DNA of 28,576 bases from Clostridiales bacterium UBA5888 (GTDB lineage Bacteria; Bacillota; Clostridia; Oscillospirales; Oscillospiraceae), in assembly GCA_002431965.1 (NCBI GenBank), contig DJEW01000024.1:1746-30321 (forward strand), in the 5' to 3' direction. The translations under genes were made by a program, and so were the position numbers. Positions 1 through 7,770 of this stretch are shown one piece after another. The notes below the pieces were generated by a model. The model was not told the origin of the DNA, searched no databases, and was given only the letters and a program-made list of their open reading frames with translations. Every line of letters begins with the position of its first letter. Within the stretch, counting starts at the first letter, position 1.

Positions 1-317
1 TCAAAAACGCCGAGGAACAGATAATACCAGAAGCCCTCGATCTGCATATTCTCGCGGGAAATAACGCCGAGATACAGCAGCATATAGCTTCCGACCGCCA
101 GCTGCACGAAATGCCTGGCATAGCGTTTCCCGGCGGCAAAGAGCGCCGTCCCCAGCGCGAGGCAGCCGCCGATATAGCTGAAATTCAGCAGATAAAAAAG
201 GTTGTCCTTGGTAAGCCACAGTGTGACCGCTACCGCTTCAAACAGTACAAAGAGCAGGAGCGGCACAAGATACTTTGAAAATCCACTGTTATTTTTCGTC
301 GTTTTTCTTTTCTGCAT
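1..317 (-). CDS. Membrane 4Fe-4S binding protein, N-terminal part (gene runs off the window)
   Basis: This is the N-terminal ~105 residues of a membrane protein; the rest lies outside the window. The ATG at 315-317 follows a lysine-rich start (MQKRKTTKN) and opens onto about three hydrophobic segments (for example YLVPLLLFVLFEAVAV and a FSYIGGCLALGTALFAA stretch), ending in ENMQIEGFWYYLFLGVF. From memory, this ending resembles membrane-bound 4Fe-4S ferredoxin-like proteins of Clostridia, whose cysteine clusters come later in the chain. The cysteines that would prove it are not in view. The gene overlaps the 3' end of the upstream glycine-zipper gene by 29 bp, so the two are probably translated from one transcript. 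It could instead be another small polytopic protein. Confidence 0.5.
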   Translation of the reverse strand, partial: MQKRKTTKNNSGFSKYLVPLLLFVLFEAVAVTLWLTKDNLFYLLNFSYIGGCLALGTALFAAGKRYARHFVQLAVGSYMLLYLGVISRENMQIEGFWYYLFLGVF

Positions 318-699
318 CGCTGTTATTTTCTTTCTTTTCTTTTGATGCCCCGGCAGCCGTCCCGCCGCACAAGCCAACAGCAACACCGAGCGATATGCCA
401 AGACCGATATTGTCCGTCACAGCGCCGAAGAGAACGCCAAGACTCAAACCGATGGAAAGACCAAGGGCAAGAGTGTCGGAATTATTTACATCATCGCTTA
501 TTGTGCTCTTTTTTGCTTTGAACGTTCCGCCGATCACGCCGCCGATCGTACCGCAGCACAGACCCGCAGCAGCGCCGATCGTCATACCGCGGACGGTGTC
601 CCCTGCCATGCTCCCGAAAAGGATGCCAAGACCCATGCCGATGGCAAGACCAAGGGCAATGCTGATGATCATAATTCTATTATTTTTCTGAGGCTTCAT
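289..699 (-). CDS. Duplicated glycine-zipper membrane protein of unknown function
   Basis: A 136-residue protein read from the ATG at 697-699, which has a good AAAGGG ribosome site 8 bases upstream; a TTG further upstream is less likely. It holds two similar glycine-rich hydrophobic hairpins: about residues 12-49 (ALGLAIGMGLGILFG to GLCCGTIGGVIGG) and 77-120 (ALGLSIGLSLGVLFG to GLCGGTAAGA). They are joined by a charged linker and followed by a lysine/glutamate-rich tail. Such GxxxG repeats pack membrane helices, so an integral membrane protein with four short helices is likely. The two halves look like an internal duplication. No function is recognised. It sits directly downstream of ppk1 (23-bp gap) and overlaps the next gene, so it belongs to the polyphosphate operon. 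Confidence 0.7.
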   Translation of the reverse strand: MKPQKNNRIMIISIALGLAIGMGLGILFGSMAGDTVRGMTIGAAAGLCCGTIGGVIGGTFKAKKSTISDDVNNSDTLALGLSIGLSLGVLFGAVTDNIGLGISLGVAVGLCGGTAAGASKEKKENNSDAEKKNDEK

Positions 700-721
700 A
701 AACGTTACCCTTTTCAATTTT

Positions 722-2845
722 TTAATGCAGAAAACCCTCTGCCAGCTTTTTCAGCCGCTGGACAAGACCCGGCAGTTCATTGCCCTGCTCCGTGGGAATA
801 TGCGGCGATTGCTGCATGAAATAGTTCTGTGAATCAAACGGTACGGCGCTGTGCTTGCGGCAGTATGAGCCGTCCGGCAGGAGCGCACTCGCCTTTGCCG
901 TGTCGCGCAGCTGGGAATCCAGTATCCATTCGAGCTGCTCGCGCAAATATACGTCATGCACCGGGCAGGCGATCTCAACACGGCGTGTGAGGTTTCGCGT
1001 CATGAGGTCGGCGGAAGAAATATAATACTCCGCGGCCTCGCCGCGCCCAAACTTGTAAATGCGACTATGCTCCAGAAAGCGCCCCACTATGCTGGTGACA
1101 TGGATATTCTCCGTTTCGCCGGTCACTCCCGGCAGGATGCAGCAGATCCCGCGGATTATGAGCTGTATCTCCACGCCCGCGCGGGAGGCTTCCGCCAACT
1201 TGTCAATGACATCACGCTCGGTGACAGAATTTGCCTTGATGCAGACATAGCCCTCTTTGCCAAGGGCGATCTGCCGGTCGATCTTTTGCAGCAGCATGTC
1301 CTTGATCCCAAAGGGAGAGACGCAAAGCTGCCTGTATTCCCCATCCAGCTTGTTGACGAGCATATTGCGGAAAAATGCCGCCGCGTCCTCGCCGATCGTC
1401 TGGTCGGCGGTCATGAGGCTGAGATCCGTGTACATGGCGTTGGTCTTTTCGTTGTAGTTGCCTGTACCGATCTGCGTGATATATCCGGTTTTATTATGGC
1501 TGCGTAGCGTGATGAGGCATATCTTGCTGTGGCATTTGAAGCCCTCCGTGCCATAGATGACCTGGCAGCCGGATTCCTCCAGCATCTTCGACCACGCAAG
1601 GTTGTTTTCCTCGTCAAAACGGGCGCGGAGCTCCATGAGGACAAGAACCTCTTTGCCGTTTTCCGCCGCCCGGCAGAGCGACTGCGCAATTTTGGAGGAG
1701 GATGCCATGCGGTATATCGTTATTTTGATGGAAAGCACCTGCGGGTTATCAGCAGCCTCGTTCAAAAGGTGCAGAAACGGCTCAACAGAATCGTAGGGGT
1801 AAAAAAGCATCCGATCCTTTTGCTGTATCTGTGCGATCATCGGCTGGTCGTGCCTGAGATCCTCCGCCCAGCGCGGACGGTAGTTAGGATACAGCAGCCG
1901 CAGTGAAAGATCCTTCGGAAGCTCTTCGACCAGGCGGAACACATAGCGCATATTGAGCGGGCATCTATCCGCAAGCACCTGGTGGGTCTGCACGCGGACA
2001 AGCGCAGATAAAATTTTCTGAAATTCTTCCGAGAGTGCCGCACTCAGCTCAAGCCGTACAACAGCCAGATGGTCGCGCTGCTTGAGCAGCTTTTTCATCT
2101 GACGGCGAAAATCCTCCTCGTTGTCCTCAAACTTTTCGTCGTCAAAGCTGATGTCGGCATTGCGCGTCACTGCAATGACACAGCTCTCCTTTACCGTGTA
2201 TGCGTCGAACAACGTCGGCAGCCAGCGCAGAAGAATATTCTCCGTGCGCACAAAACGCTTTCTGTCAGGAAGGATGAGAAACGGCGGCGCGCTCTCCGGC
2301 ACCGGAACAAGACCGACCGCCTTATGCTCTTTTTTGCTTTCCAGCAGCGCCGCAGCATACAGCCGCTTGTTGACCAGATGCGGCACGGGATGATTCGGAC
2401 CGATCACAATTGGGGAAAGTATCGGCAGAAGCTCTGTTTTGAAAAAACGGTTGACCTGCTTCAAATCGCCTGCGTCCAGCGCTTCCGGCATAACGTCCTG
2501 CACGCCGCTGCGGCCAAGCTCCTCCATGACGGCAGTATAAATATGCTGCTTTTTGTCGAGCAGCTCCGGGATAGCGCAGTATACATGGTGCAGCTGCTCC
2601 GCCGGCGTCCAGCCTGTCCTGCTGTCGATGTCATCCGGCGTCATATGCGCAATATCGAAAAGACTGCCGACGCGCACCATGAAAAATTCATCAAGATTGC
2701 TGGAAAAAATCGAAATAAATTTCAGTCTCTCCAGCGCGGGAACCGTCTGATCGGCGGCTTCCTCCAGAACCCGCTGGTTAAAGCGCAGCCAGCTCAGCTC
2801 CCGGTTTTGGGTGTAACGGTATTGCATTTCAGTATCCTTTGACAT
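722..2845 (-). CDS. ppk1: Polyphosphate kinase 1
   Basis: This enzyme reversibly transfers the gamma phosphate of ATP onto polyphosphate chains. At 707 residues it has the usual family length. The N-terminal part (YTQNRELSWLRFNQRVLEEA near residue 11, then FISIFSSNLDEFFMVRVGS near 43) is characteristic. The two catalytic histidines of the phospholipase-D-like fold are visible at H439 (FKCHSKICL) and H593 (FLEHSRIYKFGRG), very near their positions in the E. coli enzyme. The start is the ATG at 2843-2845, preceded by GGAAGG at 6-base spacing; an internal ATG seven codons in also has a possible site. The gene overlaps the end of ppx by 52 bp, so the polymer-making and polymer-degrading enzymes are translated from one message. 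Identification is firm. Confidence 0.96.
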   Translation of the reverse strand: MSKDTEMQYRYTQNRELSWLRFNQRVLEEAADQTVPALERLKFISIFSSNLDEFFMVRVGSLFDIAHMTPDDIDSRTGWTPAEQLHHVYCAIPELLDKKQHIYTAVMEELGRSGVQDVMPEALDAGDLKQVNRFFKTELLPILSPIVIGPNHPVPHLVNKRLYAAALLESKKEHKAVGLVPVPESAPPFLILPDRKRFVRTENILLRWLPTLFDAYTVKESCVIAVTRNADISFDDEKFEDNEEDFRRQMKKLLKQRDHLAVVRLELSAALSEEFQKILSALVRVQTHQVLADRCPLNMRYVFRLVEELPKDLSLRLLYPNYRPRWAEDLRHDQPMIAQIQQKDRMLFYPYDSVEPFLHLLNEAADNPQVLSIKITIYRMASSSKIAQSLCRAAENGKEVLVLMELRARFDEENNLAWSKMLEESGCQVIYGTEGFKCHSKICLITLRSHNKTGYITQIGTGNYNEKTNAMYTDLSLMTADQTIGEDAAAFFRNMLVNKLDGEYRQLCVSPFGIKDMLLQKIDRQIALGKEGYVCIKANSVTERDVIDKLAEASRAGVEIQLIIRGICCILPGVTGETENIHVTSIVGRFLEHSRIYKFGRGEAAEYYISSADLMTRNLTRRVEIACPVHDVYLREQLEWILDSQLRDTAKASALLPDGSYCRKHSAVPFDSQNYFMQQSPHIPTEQGNELPGLVQRLKKLAEGFLH

Positions 2846-3717
2846 AAAAAACCTTCCCGAACGCCGTATTTGCTAATGACCAACTGCTGCGCCTCGAACA
2901 TATGGAACACGTGCTGGAGAATCAGCAGTCCCGGCACCAGCGTATGGATACGCTCCGCCTCAAGGCGGAGAACCAGGTCGCTGGCATCCTTTTTCCCGCT
3001 GCAAAGGAACGCGCACAGTCCGTCCAGCTGTTCACCGGTCATGCTGCGGCAGTCCTCCGAGCTCTTGTAATAATGCTGCGCCAGTTTAAGCGCAGCACGT
3101 GCCGTACCGCCGACGCCAACCAGCAGAGAGCGCGGGGAAAGATCGCATTCGCGCACATCGATGGTATCCTCGATCTCATGCTGCAGGCGCTTGAGAGAAC
3201 CGTCGCCCGGCAAAATTTTCTTGACGCAGCGGCGGTACAGGCTGAGGGAACCAATTGGAAAGCTGGCGAAGTCCAATGGCGCGCCATTTTCAAAAATGAC
3301 AATCTCCGTGCTCGCTCCGCCGATATCCAGAAACGCGCCCCCGCTCAAATGCAGCTCCTGCATCGCGCCCACGTACCCCAAAAGCGCCTCTTCATCGCCG
3401 GAGATGACCTCTACGGAATAGCCGGTGGCAGCGCGGATAACGGACAGCGCCTGCTCTGTATTTGAAATATTGCGCAGCGAGGCGGTGGCAAAAACGCTGA
3501 TGTTTTCAATCGCCAGCGTCTGCAAAATGCTGCGGAATGTCAGCAATCCCGCGCAGGCGCACTCTATGCCCTCGGCGCTGAGCTTGCCGTCCTCTACATA
3601 GCCGGCAAGCCCCGCCATGATCTTTTCCCTGAAGAGAATCTTGAAGTTTTGTCCCTGCGTCTCATAAAGCGTCAGGCGAATGGAGTTTGAGCCTATGTCG
3701 ATGATGGCCTGCTTCAT
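2794..3717 (-). CDS. ppx: Exopolyphosphatase / guanosine pentaphosphate phosphohydrolase (Ppx/GppA family)
   Basis: A 307-residue member of the Ppx/GppA branch of the ASKHA (actin-like ATPase) superfamily, which removes terminal phosphate from polyphosphate or pppGpp. Visible motifs are the first phosphate loop (IDIGSNSIRL, residues 6-15), the catalytic acidic region (VISGDEEALLGY, about 104-115), the second phosphate loop (FLDIGGASTEIVIF, about 129-142) and a GVGGTARAALKLA segment. It is the short, single-unit form common in Firmicutes, without the C-terminal extension of the E. coli enzyme. Its ATG shares an ATGA overlap with the stop of the preceding small gene, and its 3' end overlaps ppk1 by 52 bp, so translation is probably coupled. 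Sequence alone cannot decide between polyphosphate and pppGpp as the main substrate; the neighbour favours polyphosphate. Confidence 0.92.
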   Translation of the reverse strand: MKQAIIDIGSNSIRLTLYETQGQNFKILFREKIMAGLAGYVEDGKLSAEGIECACAGLLTFRSILQTLAIENISVFATASLRNISNTEQALSVIRAATGYSVEVISGDEEALLGYVGAMQELHLSGGAFLDIGGASTEIVIFENGAPLDFASFPIGSLSLYRRCVKKILPGDGSLKRLQHEIEDTIDVRECDLSPRSLLVGVGGTARAALKLAQHYYKSSEDCRSMTGEQLDGLCAFLCSGKKDASDLVLRLEAERIHTLVPGLLILQHVFHMFEAQQLVISKYGVREGFLCQRILKCNTVTPKTGS

Positions 3718-3956
3718 TCAGCGTCACCGTCGGCTTCGGCGGTTTCAGCCTGCTCCGCAATTTCCTCATGAGCGACTGCATCCTGCTGAGCATCCTCCGG
3801 CACGCGGAACACAAGGATCGCCTTGGCGGAGTTGGTGACGGAAAGCGTCACAAGTTCCCATCCGTCCAGAGCGCGCTCATTTGCTGTTTCCTCAATGGCT
3901 GCCGCCATTTTCTTTGCTTTGGGTGCGTAATCGATAACAATAGTTTTGTAAGTCAT
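3714..3956 (-). CDS. Small DUF4177-like protein
   Basis: An 80-residue protein leading the polyphosphate operon. The first ~55 residues (MTYKTIVIDY, then ALDGWELVTLSV and KAILVFRVP) follow the pattern of DUF4177-type proteins: a beta strand, a helix ending in a GWELV motif, and two more strands. The last ~25 residues are an acidic Ala/Glu/Asp tail that looks disordered. The start ATG has an AGAGG site upstream. The stop codon overlaps the ppx start as ATGA. The function of this family is not known. Its tight coupling to ppx and ppk1 is the only contextual clue. Confidence 0.75.
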   Translation of the reverse strand: MTYKTIVIDYAPKAKKMAAAIEETANERALDGWELVTLSVTNSAKAILVFRVPEDAQQDAVAHEEIAEQAETAEADGDAE

Positions 3957-4086
3957 GGTAATTACCTCTTTTGTTTTTTTGATCAGAGTTCCCCACTTTT
4001 CCTTATCCTATGGTACAGATATAATGTAAATTATTAGACCTGAACCACGTAAAGAAGGAGTAAAATCCGGACTCTCCGCTTATTAT

Positions 4087-4115
4087 ATTATACAGTAGAT
4101 GCATCAAATTGTAAA
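4087..4115 (-). promoter_or_regulatory. Sigma-A-type promoter of the polyphosphate operon
   Basis: On the minus strand, TTTACA (4110-4115) and TATAAT (4087-4092) are separated by exactly 17 bases. Transcription would start near 4080 and give a leader of about 125 nt before the small DUF4177-like gene. I see no known riboswitch in that leader. The stretch between 4116 and 4205 holds nothing I can identify. Confidence 0.75.
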
Positions 4116-4202
4116 CCATGACAAAGCACGGTGTTTAGTCAGATAGTCGGCACTAATATTGATTTTCAAGCGATCCTGCATAAGCTATCATATCTATCAT
4201 AA

Positions 4203-4236
4203 ATAAAACAACCTGAACAAATCGTTCAGGTTGTTT
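4203..4236 (-). terminator. Terminator copy inside the left direct repeat
   Basis: Perfect 12-bp arms (4207-4218 and 4224-4235) with a 5-base loop, followed on the minus strand by a T-rich TTTTATTT run. It is identical to the hairpin that follows the intact tRNA-Tyr gene at 11320-11350. It would also stop transcripts of the upstream island operon from reading into the polyphosphate operon. Confidence 0.8.
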
Positions 4237-4300
4237 TGGTGGGGGAAGGTGGATTCGAACCAACGAAGGCATTGCCCGCAGATTTACAGTCTTGTCCCCT
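4206..4300 (-). repeat. Left ~95-bp direct repeat (tRNA-Tyr 3' part plus terminator)
   Basis: Aligns with 11320-11413 in the same orientation, with two substitutions and one single-base insertion over about 95 bp. It covers the terminator, the CCA end, T arm, variable arm, anticodon arm and part of the D arm. Similarity stops abruptly on both sides. The two copies bound the seven-gene catabolic island. Confidence 0.9.
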
Positions 4301-4320
4301 GAAGGCACGCTCATGCCCCC
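4237..4320 (-). pseudogene. Decayed tRNA-Tyr-like remnant (candidate attachment site)
   Basis: On the minus strand this is an 84-nt tRNA-Tyr look-alike. From the anticodon arm to the encoded CCA it matches the intact tRNA-Tyr at 11351-11435 almost base for base, including the loop CTGTAAA. Changes break pairing: an extra A in the anticodon stem, a mismatch in the T stem (GTTGG opposite CCACC) and one in the acceptor stem (GGGGGCA against TTCCCCC). The D-arm region (about 4301-4314) is unrelated, although GGGGG sits at the right place for a 5' acceptor end. It is therefore unlikely to work as a tRNA. It could be the distal attachment site left by an element that inserted at tRNA-Tyr, or an old duplicate gene that decayed. 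Confidence 0.7.
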
Positions 4321-4341
4321 GAGATTTCAGCCCGCTGTCTG

Positions 4342-4782
4342 TCACACTATCAGCAGCTTTCGGCTGTGAACATTTTGTCCGAACTCCGCAAAAAAGATTA
4401 CTGCCGGTTTGTCCGGGTCTTCCAAAGCCTCGAGTGCCGGTGGCATGTATGAATGCGTGCAGCAAAAGCCGTAGGTGATCTCATGCAGCCCCTGCTTCAA
4501 TCCGCCCGGTTTCTTGACGATAAGCGTCGCTGGCTGCATAGGATGCCAGTGAGTTCGCGCATCTCGCCGCATCTCGTCATAGCTGTAATCCTCTCCGTTT
4601 ACGCGCCATGATACCTCATCCTCGCCGAAGCTCTCCCCATCAACGGCAAGATGTCCGGGTCGGATCTGGCTGAGATATACGCCGCGGTAATACGGCAGGC
4701 GAATCTTAAGCTGGAAGCCAACTATCTCGCCGTTTTCCTCGATATTCCTGAAGCCCACCGATTGAATGACCTGTTTTTCCAT
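4342..4782 (-). CDS. DUF6379 protein, predicted C-glycoside deglycosidase beta subunit
   Basis: A 146-residue all-beta protein. The N-terminal pattern (FRNIEENGEIVGFQLKIRLP, then YYRGVYLS), the VDGE segment, the YSYDEM motif and PATLIVKKPGGL match what I know of DUF6379, the small beta subunit of C-C bond-cleaving C-deglycosylation enzymes (DgpB/CGD-beta). In characterised enzymes the beta subunit assembles with a TIM-barrel alpha subunit, which is the adjacent gene here (9-bp gap). The start ATG is preceded by an excellent GAGGAGG. It is the last gene of the island operon and ends 22 bp from the tRNA-Tyr remnant, so it marks the left edge of the island. The subfamily, and hence the actual glycoside, cannot be told from sequence alone. 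Confidence 0.8.
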   Translation of the reverse strand: MEKQVIQSVGFRNIEENGEIVGFQLKIRLPYYRGVYLSQIRPGHLAVDGESFGEDEVSWRVNGEDYSYDEMRRDARTHWHPMQPATLIVKKPGGLKQGLHEITYGFCCTHSYMPPALEALEDPDKPAVIFFAEFGQNVHSRKLLIV

Positions 4783-4791
4783 GCTGCCTCC

Positions 4792-5664
4792 TCAATAGCC
4801 CAGAATATTCTTCATCATGATGTGATGCCGGCGCAGCACCTGACCGACCTCATAGCCCGGGTCATACTTGTTGTTTCCCTCATACTCGCTGAGCAAGTAG
4901 CCATCCCACCGGTGCTCCTTGAGGATGCCAAGGATCTCCTTATATGGCACCATGTTCTCTTCAAAGTTCTCTGTCATGTTGAAGAATTTTGCATGGCAGC
5001 AATAGACATATGGAAGCAGAGGAATTATATCTTCCGGCATGCTGGGGACAAAGTTGGGATCGACAAACTCGCCGGGGTTGAAAACGGTACGGAAAACGCT
5101 GAAGTCGATATTCAGTCCAAAGTTTCCCGTTCCGGTCTCCTTGATGAAATTCACATAGTCCTGCACCATCTGGCTGCTGAGGCTTGTAGGAATATGTATC
5201 TCAGGGCAGAGCTTCAAATCCAGCTTTTCCGCCAGGGGAAGCACGGCCTTAATAATATCGCGCCAGTTTTCCACAGGTTCGAGCGCATCGTTGATGACGG
5301 ACATCTTTGTGCGCATAATGCGGAACCCCAGCCTGTGTGCAAGACGCATATCCTGCTCAAGACGTTCCGCTGCCTCGTCTGTCGTCAGCATACGATCCTG
5401 AAGCACACGGCAGTCAATCCAATGCCCGTATTCAATCGGCTCTACCTCATACTTTTCGCATAGTGCAAACCATTTGTCCACCCACTCATCACATGGATAG
5501 GGATAGTTTTCTATATGTGTGTTTGCAAGGATTTCAATGCCGTGCGCGCCCATGTCTTTCAATTCTTCGAAGCAGTCCTCCAGAGTTTTTTCAAAGCCGA
5601 ACTCCGCGGAATAGCTGTAAAGCGCAACGCCCCTTTTGGGACCTCTTTTATCATAGTGATACAT
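4792..5664 (-). CDS. TIM-barrel sugar isomerase/epimerase, predicted C-glycoside deglycosidase alpha subunit
   Basis: A 290-residue xylose-isomerase-like TIM barrel. The N terminus (KRGVALYSYSAEF, then GAHGIEILAN) is typical of the sugar phosphate isomerase/epimerase superfamily and of CGD alpha subunits. The four expected metal ligands are visible in order: E155 (CPEIHIPT), D187 (LNIDFSVF), H224 (YCCHAKFF) and E260 (LLSEYEG). Family enzymes use the bound divalent metal to enolise a 3-oxo-sugar and break its link to the aglycone. I chose the ATG at 5662-5664, one base after the stop of the binding-protein gene, over an in-frame TTG four codons upstream. Pairing with the DUF6379 gene supports the deglycosidase reading; a plain ketose epimerase is the alternative. 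Confidence 0.75.
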   Translation of the reverse strand: MYHYDKRGPKRGVALYSYSAEFGFEKTLEDCFEELKDMGAHGIEILANTHIENYPYPCDEWVDKWFALCEKYEVEPIEYGHWIDCRVLQDRMLTTDEAAERLEQDMRLAHRLGFRIMRTKMSVINDALEPVENWRDIIKAVLPLAEKLDLKLCPEIHIPTSLSSQMVQDYVNFIKETGTGNFGLNIDFSVFRTVFNPGEFVDPNFVPSMPEDIIPLLPYVYCCHAKFFNMTENFEENMVPYKEILGILKEHRWDGYLLSEYEGNNKYDPGYEVGQVLRRHHIMMKNILGY

Positions 5665-5665
5665 A

Positions 5666-6730
5666 TTACTTTTCAAAGTCTGCCGCCGTGACAGATTTCA
5701 CGCTTCCGGTTGTCATATATTCATTGACGGTATCGGCATCAACAAACACAGTATTGGCCTTCTGCACATCGCCGCGTGTAAACGAGCCGTCGCGCAGACC
5801 GAGGATGACGTCGCGCATCTCGATAGTTGTGTCCAGCACGGAGCCTGTGAGCACCATGCCGCGGAAGGGAGTCTCGTTATTAACAGAGCCCTGTATCAGC
5901 TCGCCGATGGTCTCGTTACCGTTGATGCAGAAGATGCCCATGTCGGAATAGTCGGTCACGGGAGAGGAAAGACCGGTGAAGTAGTTGTTGATGCCAAGAG
6001 CAAGACCGTTATGTGCGGAGAGAAAAACCTTGATCTCCGGATTGGTAGTGTATAGATTTTCGGCGGCAGCAAGCCCGGTGTCTGTATTCTCGTCCTGAAG
6101 CTCGACTTCCTGCGCAAACTTTGCCTTAGTGGAGAACTCCTCGATCTTCAGCAGCTCATCGCCCTGCACAACGCCGGTTTCCGCCGTGCGGCATGTGAAA
6201 ACCGCCACTGGAACGGAGTGATCCTCGGCATCAGCGAAAGTGCTGTCTATCCACTTTGCCGCGAGTCTGTTCAGATTGTCTGCGAGCTCCGCATTGTCAG
6301 TGACCATGAGCGCATCATACTTTTCAGTAGGCGCGACAAACGCAACAACATCGATACCGGCATTCTGCGCCTGCTCGACAACGCTGGTCATTGCTTCCGG
6401 TGCAACAGACCAGACAACTATAGTGTCAACGCCCTGCGCAATGTAATTTTCCATGGCCTCGATCTGCGTGGTTGGGTTGAATTCACCGTCTGCATAGCTG
6501 GCATCCCAGCCTGCCTCGTTCATCGTGGCAACAAACTGATCGGCAAGCGCCTGGAAAAAATCTCCCCCGAGACCGAATGTAACAAAGCCGGCAGAGAGCT
6601 TCTCGTCAGCTGCAGGGGCTTCGGCGGCGGACTCTGCTGCGGGTTTTTCCGCCGCGGGTGCGGACTGACCGCACGCCGTCAGCGCAAGGATCATAACAAG
6701 CGCAAGAATAAGGGCAATGCTCTTTTTCAT
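5666..6730 (-). CDS. Sugar ABC transporter substrate-binding lipoprotein (RbsB/Peripla_BP_4 type)
   Basis: A 354-residue lipoprotein with a signal peptide and lipobox LTAC (Cys20), then an Ala/Glu/Pro-rich linker to about residue 42. The mature part has the ribose-binding-protein pattern: GFVTFGLGGDFFQALADQF, an IEAMENYIAQGVDTIVV segment and a VDVVAFVAPTEKYD-like first-domain end. It should capture a sugar or small glycoside outside the cell and hand it to the adjacent permease. The start has a GGAGG site. It lies mid-operon between the permease and the deglycosidase genes, so the ligand is probably the glycoside or free sugar processed by those enzymes. Confidence 0.9.
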   Translation of the reverse strand: MKKSIALILALVMILALTACGQSAPAAEKPAAESAAEAPAADEKLSAGFVTFGLGGDFFQALADQFVATMNEAGWDASYADGEFNPTTQIEAMENYIAQGVDTIVVWSVAPEAMTSVVEQAQNAGIDVVAFVAPTEKYDALMVTDNAELADNLNRLAAKWIDSTFADAEDHSVPVAVFTCRTAETGVVQGDELLKIEEFSTKAKFAQEVELQDENTDTGLAAAENLYTTNPEIKVFLSAHNGLALGINNYFTGLSSPVTDYSDMGIFCINGNETIGELIQGSVNNETPFRGMVLTGSVLDTTIEMRDVILGLRDGSFTRGDVQKANTVFVDADTVNEYMTTGSVKSVTAADFEK

Positions 6731-6800
6731 GTTTTTTTCCTCCGTTTTTCATTTGCTTTTTTATTTCTATGGCTGTGCCATAAATTACGAAACTACTGTG

Positions 6801-7757
6801 TTAAGCCGGCTTTGCTGTTTTGTTGCTGAGGTAAAGGGAGACGAGCATGATGATGCCCTTGGCAATATACTGCGGATAAGTGCCGAGGTTTATAAGCTGC
6901 ATGCCGTTTGAAAGCACACCCAGCACAAAAACCGCCACTATAGCCTTCCACAGCGTACCCTCGCCTCCCTTAAGTGCAACGCCAGAGAGCACGCAAGCTA
7001 TAATGCCTGTAAACTCAATGCCTGTGCCGGTGTTTGAATCAGCGGAGCCGGAGCGCGCTGCAAGCAGTATGGCAGAGATGCCCACAAGGATACCGGCACA
7101 GGTGAACACAAGTATTTTTATCTTTGCCACATTCAGCCCGGCGAGCTTTGCCGCCTCAGGGTTATCGCCGACGGCGTATACCTTGCGCCCTATGTGCGTG
7201 CGTTCTATTATGATACCAGTGATGACAATTACGACCAAAGCGATCAACGCGTTTACCGGAATAACGCCGAAGAGCTTGCCCTGTCCGAGATACATAAAGC
7301 TCCTCGGCAGATTATGGAAGGTCTTTGACCCTGATATAAGGAATGATATTCCCTGAAATATAGCCATAGTGCCGAGAGTGACGATCATCGGCTGGCTGTT
7401 GAGCGTTATGGACATAACGCCGTTAAAAGATCCAAGAGACACGCATATAATAATACCAAGCGCTATGGCAACCGGAACGGAAACGGCTCCGCTGCTCAAA
7501 AGTTTTGCCACCAGCACTGCTGACACCGACATCTGATAACCGATCGACAGATCGCAGCCGCCCGACACCATGATGATAAACACGCCCGTTGCGCAGACGC
7601 ACACGTGAACATTCTGCACCAGAATATTCGTGAGATTGAGAGGGGTGAAAAACTTATCCGACAGGAGGCTGAACGCGAGGATCAGCAGACCCAGCAGTAT
7701 CGGCATAGAAAAATTTGATATGATCTGTCCGACGGTTCTTTTCTGTTTAGTTTCCAT
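6801..7757 (-). CDS. Sugar ABC transporter permease (RbsC type)
   Basis: A 318-residue polytopic permease of the ribose/AraH branch, with about eight to ten hydrophobic segments. Family hallmarks are the IIMVSGGCDLSIG motif after the second helix, MIVTLGTMAIFQGISF, YAVGDNPEAAKLAGLNV and a GVALKGGEGT loop near the C terminus. RbsC-type permeases act as homodimers, so one permease gene is sufficient. I chose the ATG at 7755-7757, which has GATAGGAG just upstream and begins 13 bp after the ATPase stop; a longer in-frame reading would overlap the ATPase gene. About 70 bp separate it from the binding-protein gene. Confidence 0.92.
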   Translation of the reverse strand: METKQKRTVGQIISNFSMPILLGLLILAFSLLSDKFFTPLNLTNILVQNVHVCVCATGVFIIMVSGGCDLSIGYQMSVSAVLVAKLLSSGAVSVPVAIALGIIICVSLGSFNGVMSITLNSQPMIVTLGTMAIFQGISFLISGSKTFHNLPRSFMYLGQGKLFGVIPVNALIALVVIVITGIIIERTHIGRKVYAVGDNPEAAKLAGLNVAKIKILVFTCAGILVGISAILLAARSGSADSNTGTGIEFTGIIACVLSGVALKGGEGTLWKAIVAVFVLGVLSNGMQLINLGTYPQYIAKGIIMLVSLYLSNKTAKPA

Positions 7758-7770
7758 ATGTATGCTCCTA

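Noticed and set aside
3957..4080. Possible riboswitch in the ~125-nt leader of the polyphosphate operon
   Set aside because: Only small weak hairpins and no recognisable aptamer core or expression-platform terminator.
4236..4478. Plus-strand open frame starting VGEGGFEPTKALP across the tRNA remnant and the DUF6379 gene end
   Set aside because: It is the familiar spurious peptide produced by translating the reverse of a tRNA gene. It has no ribosome site and overlaps a well-supported minus-strand gene.
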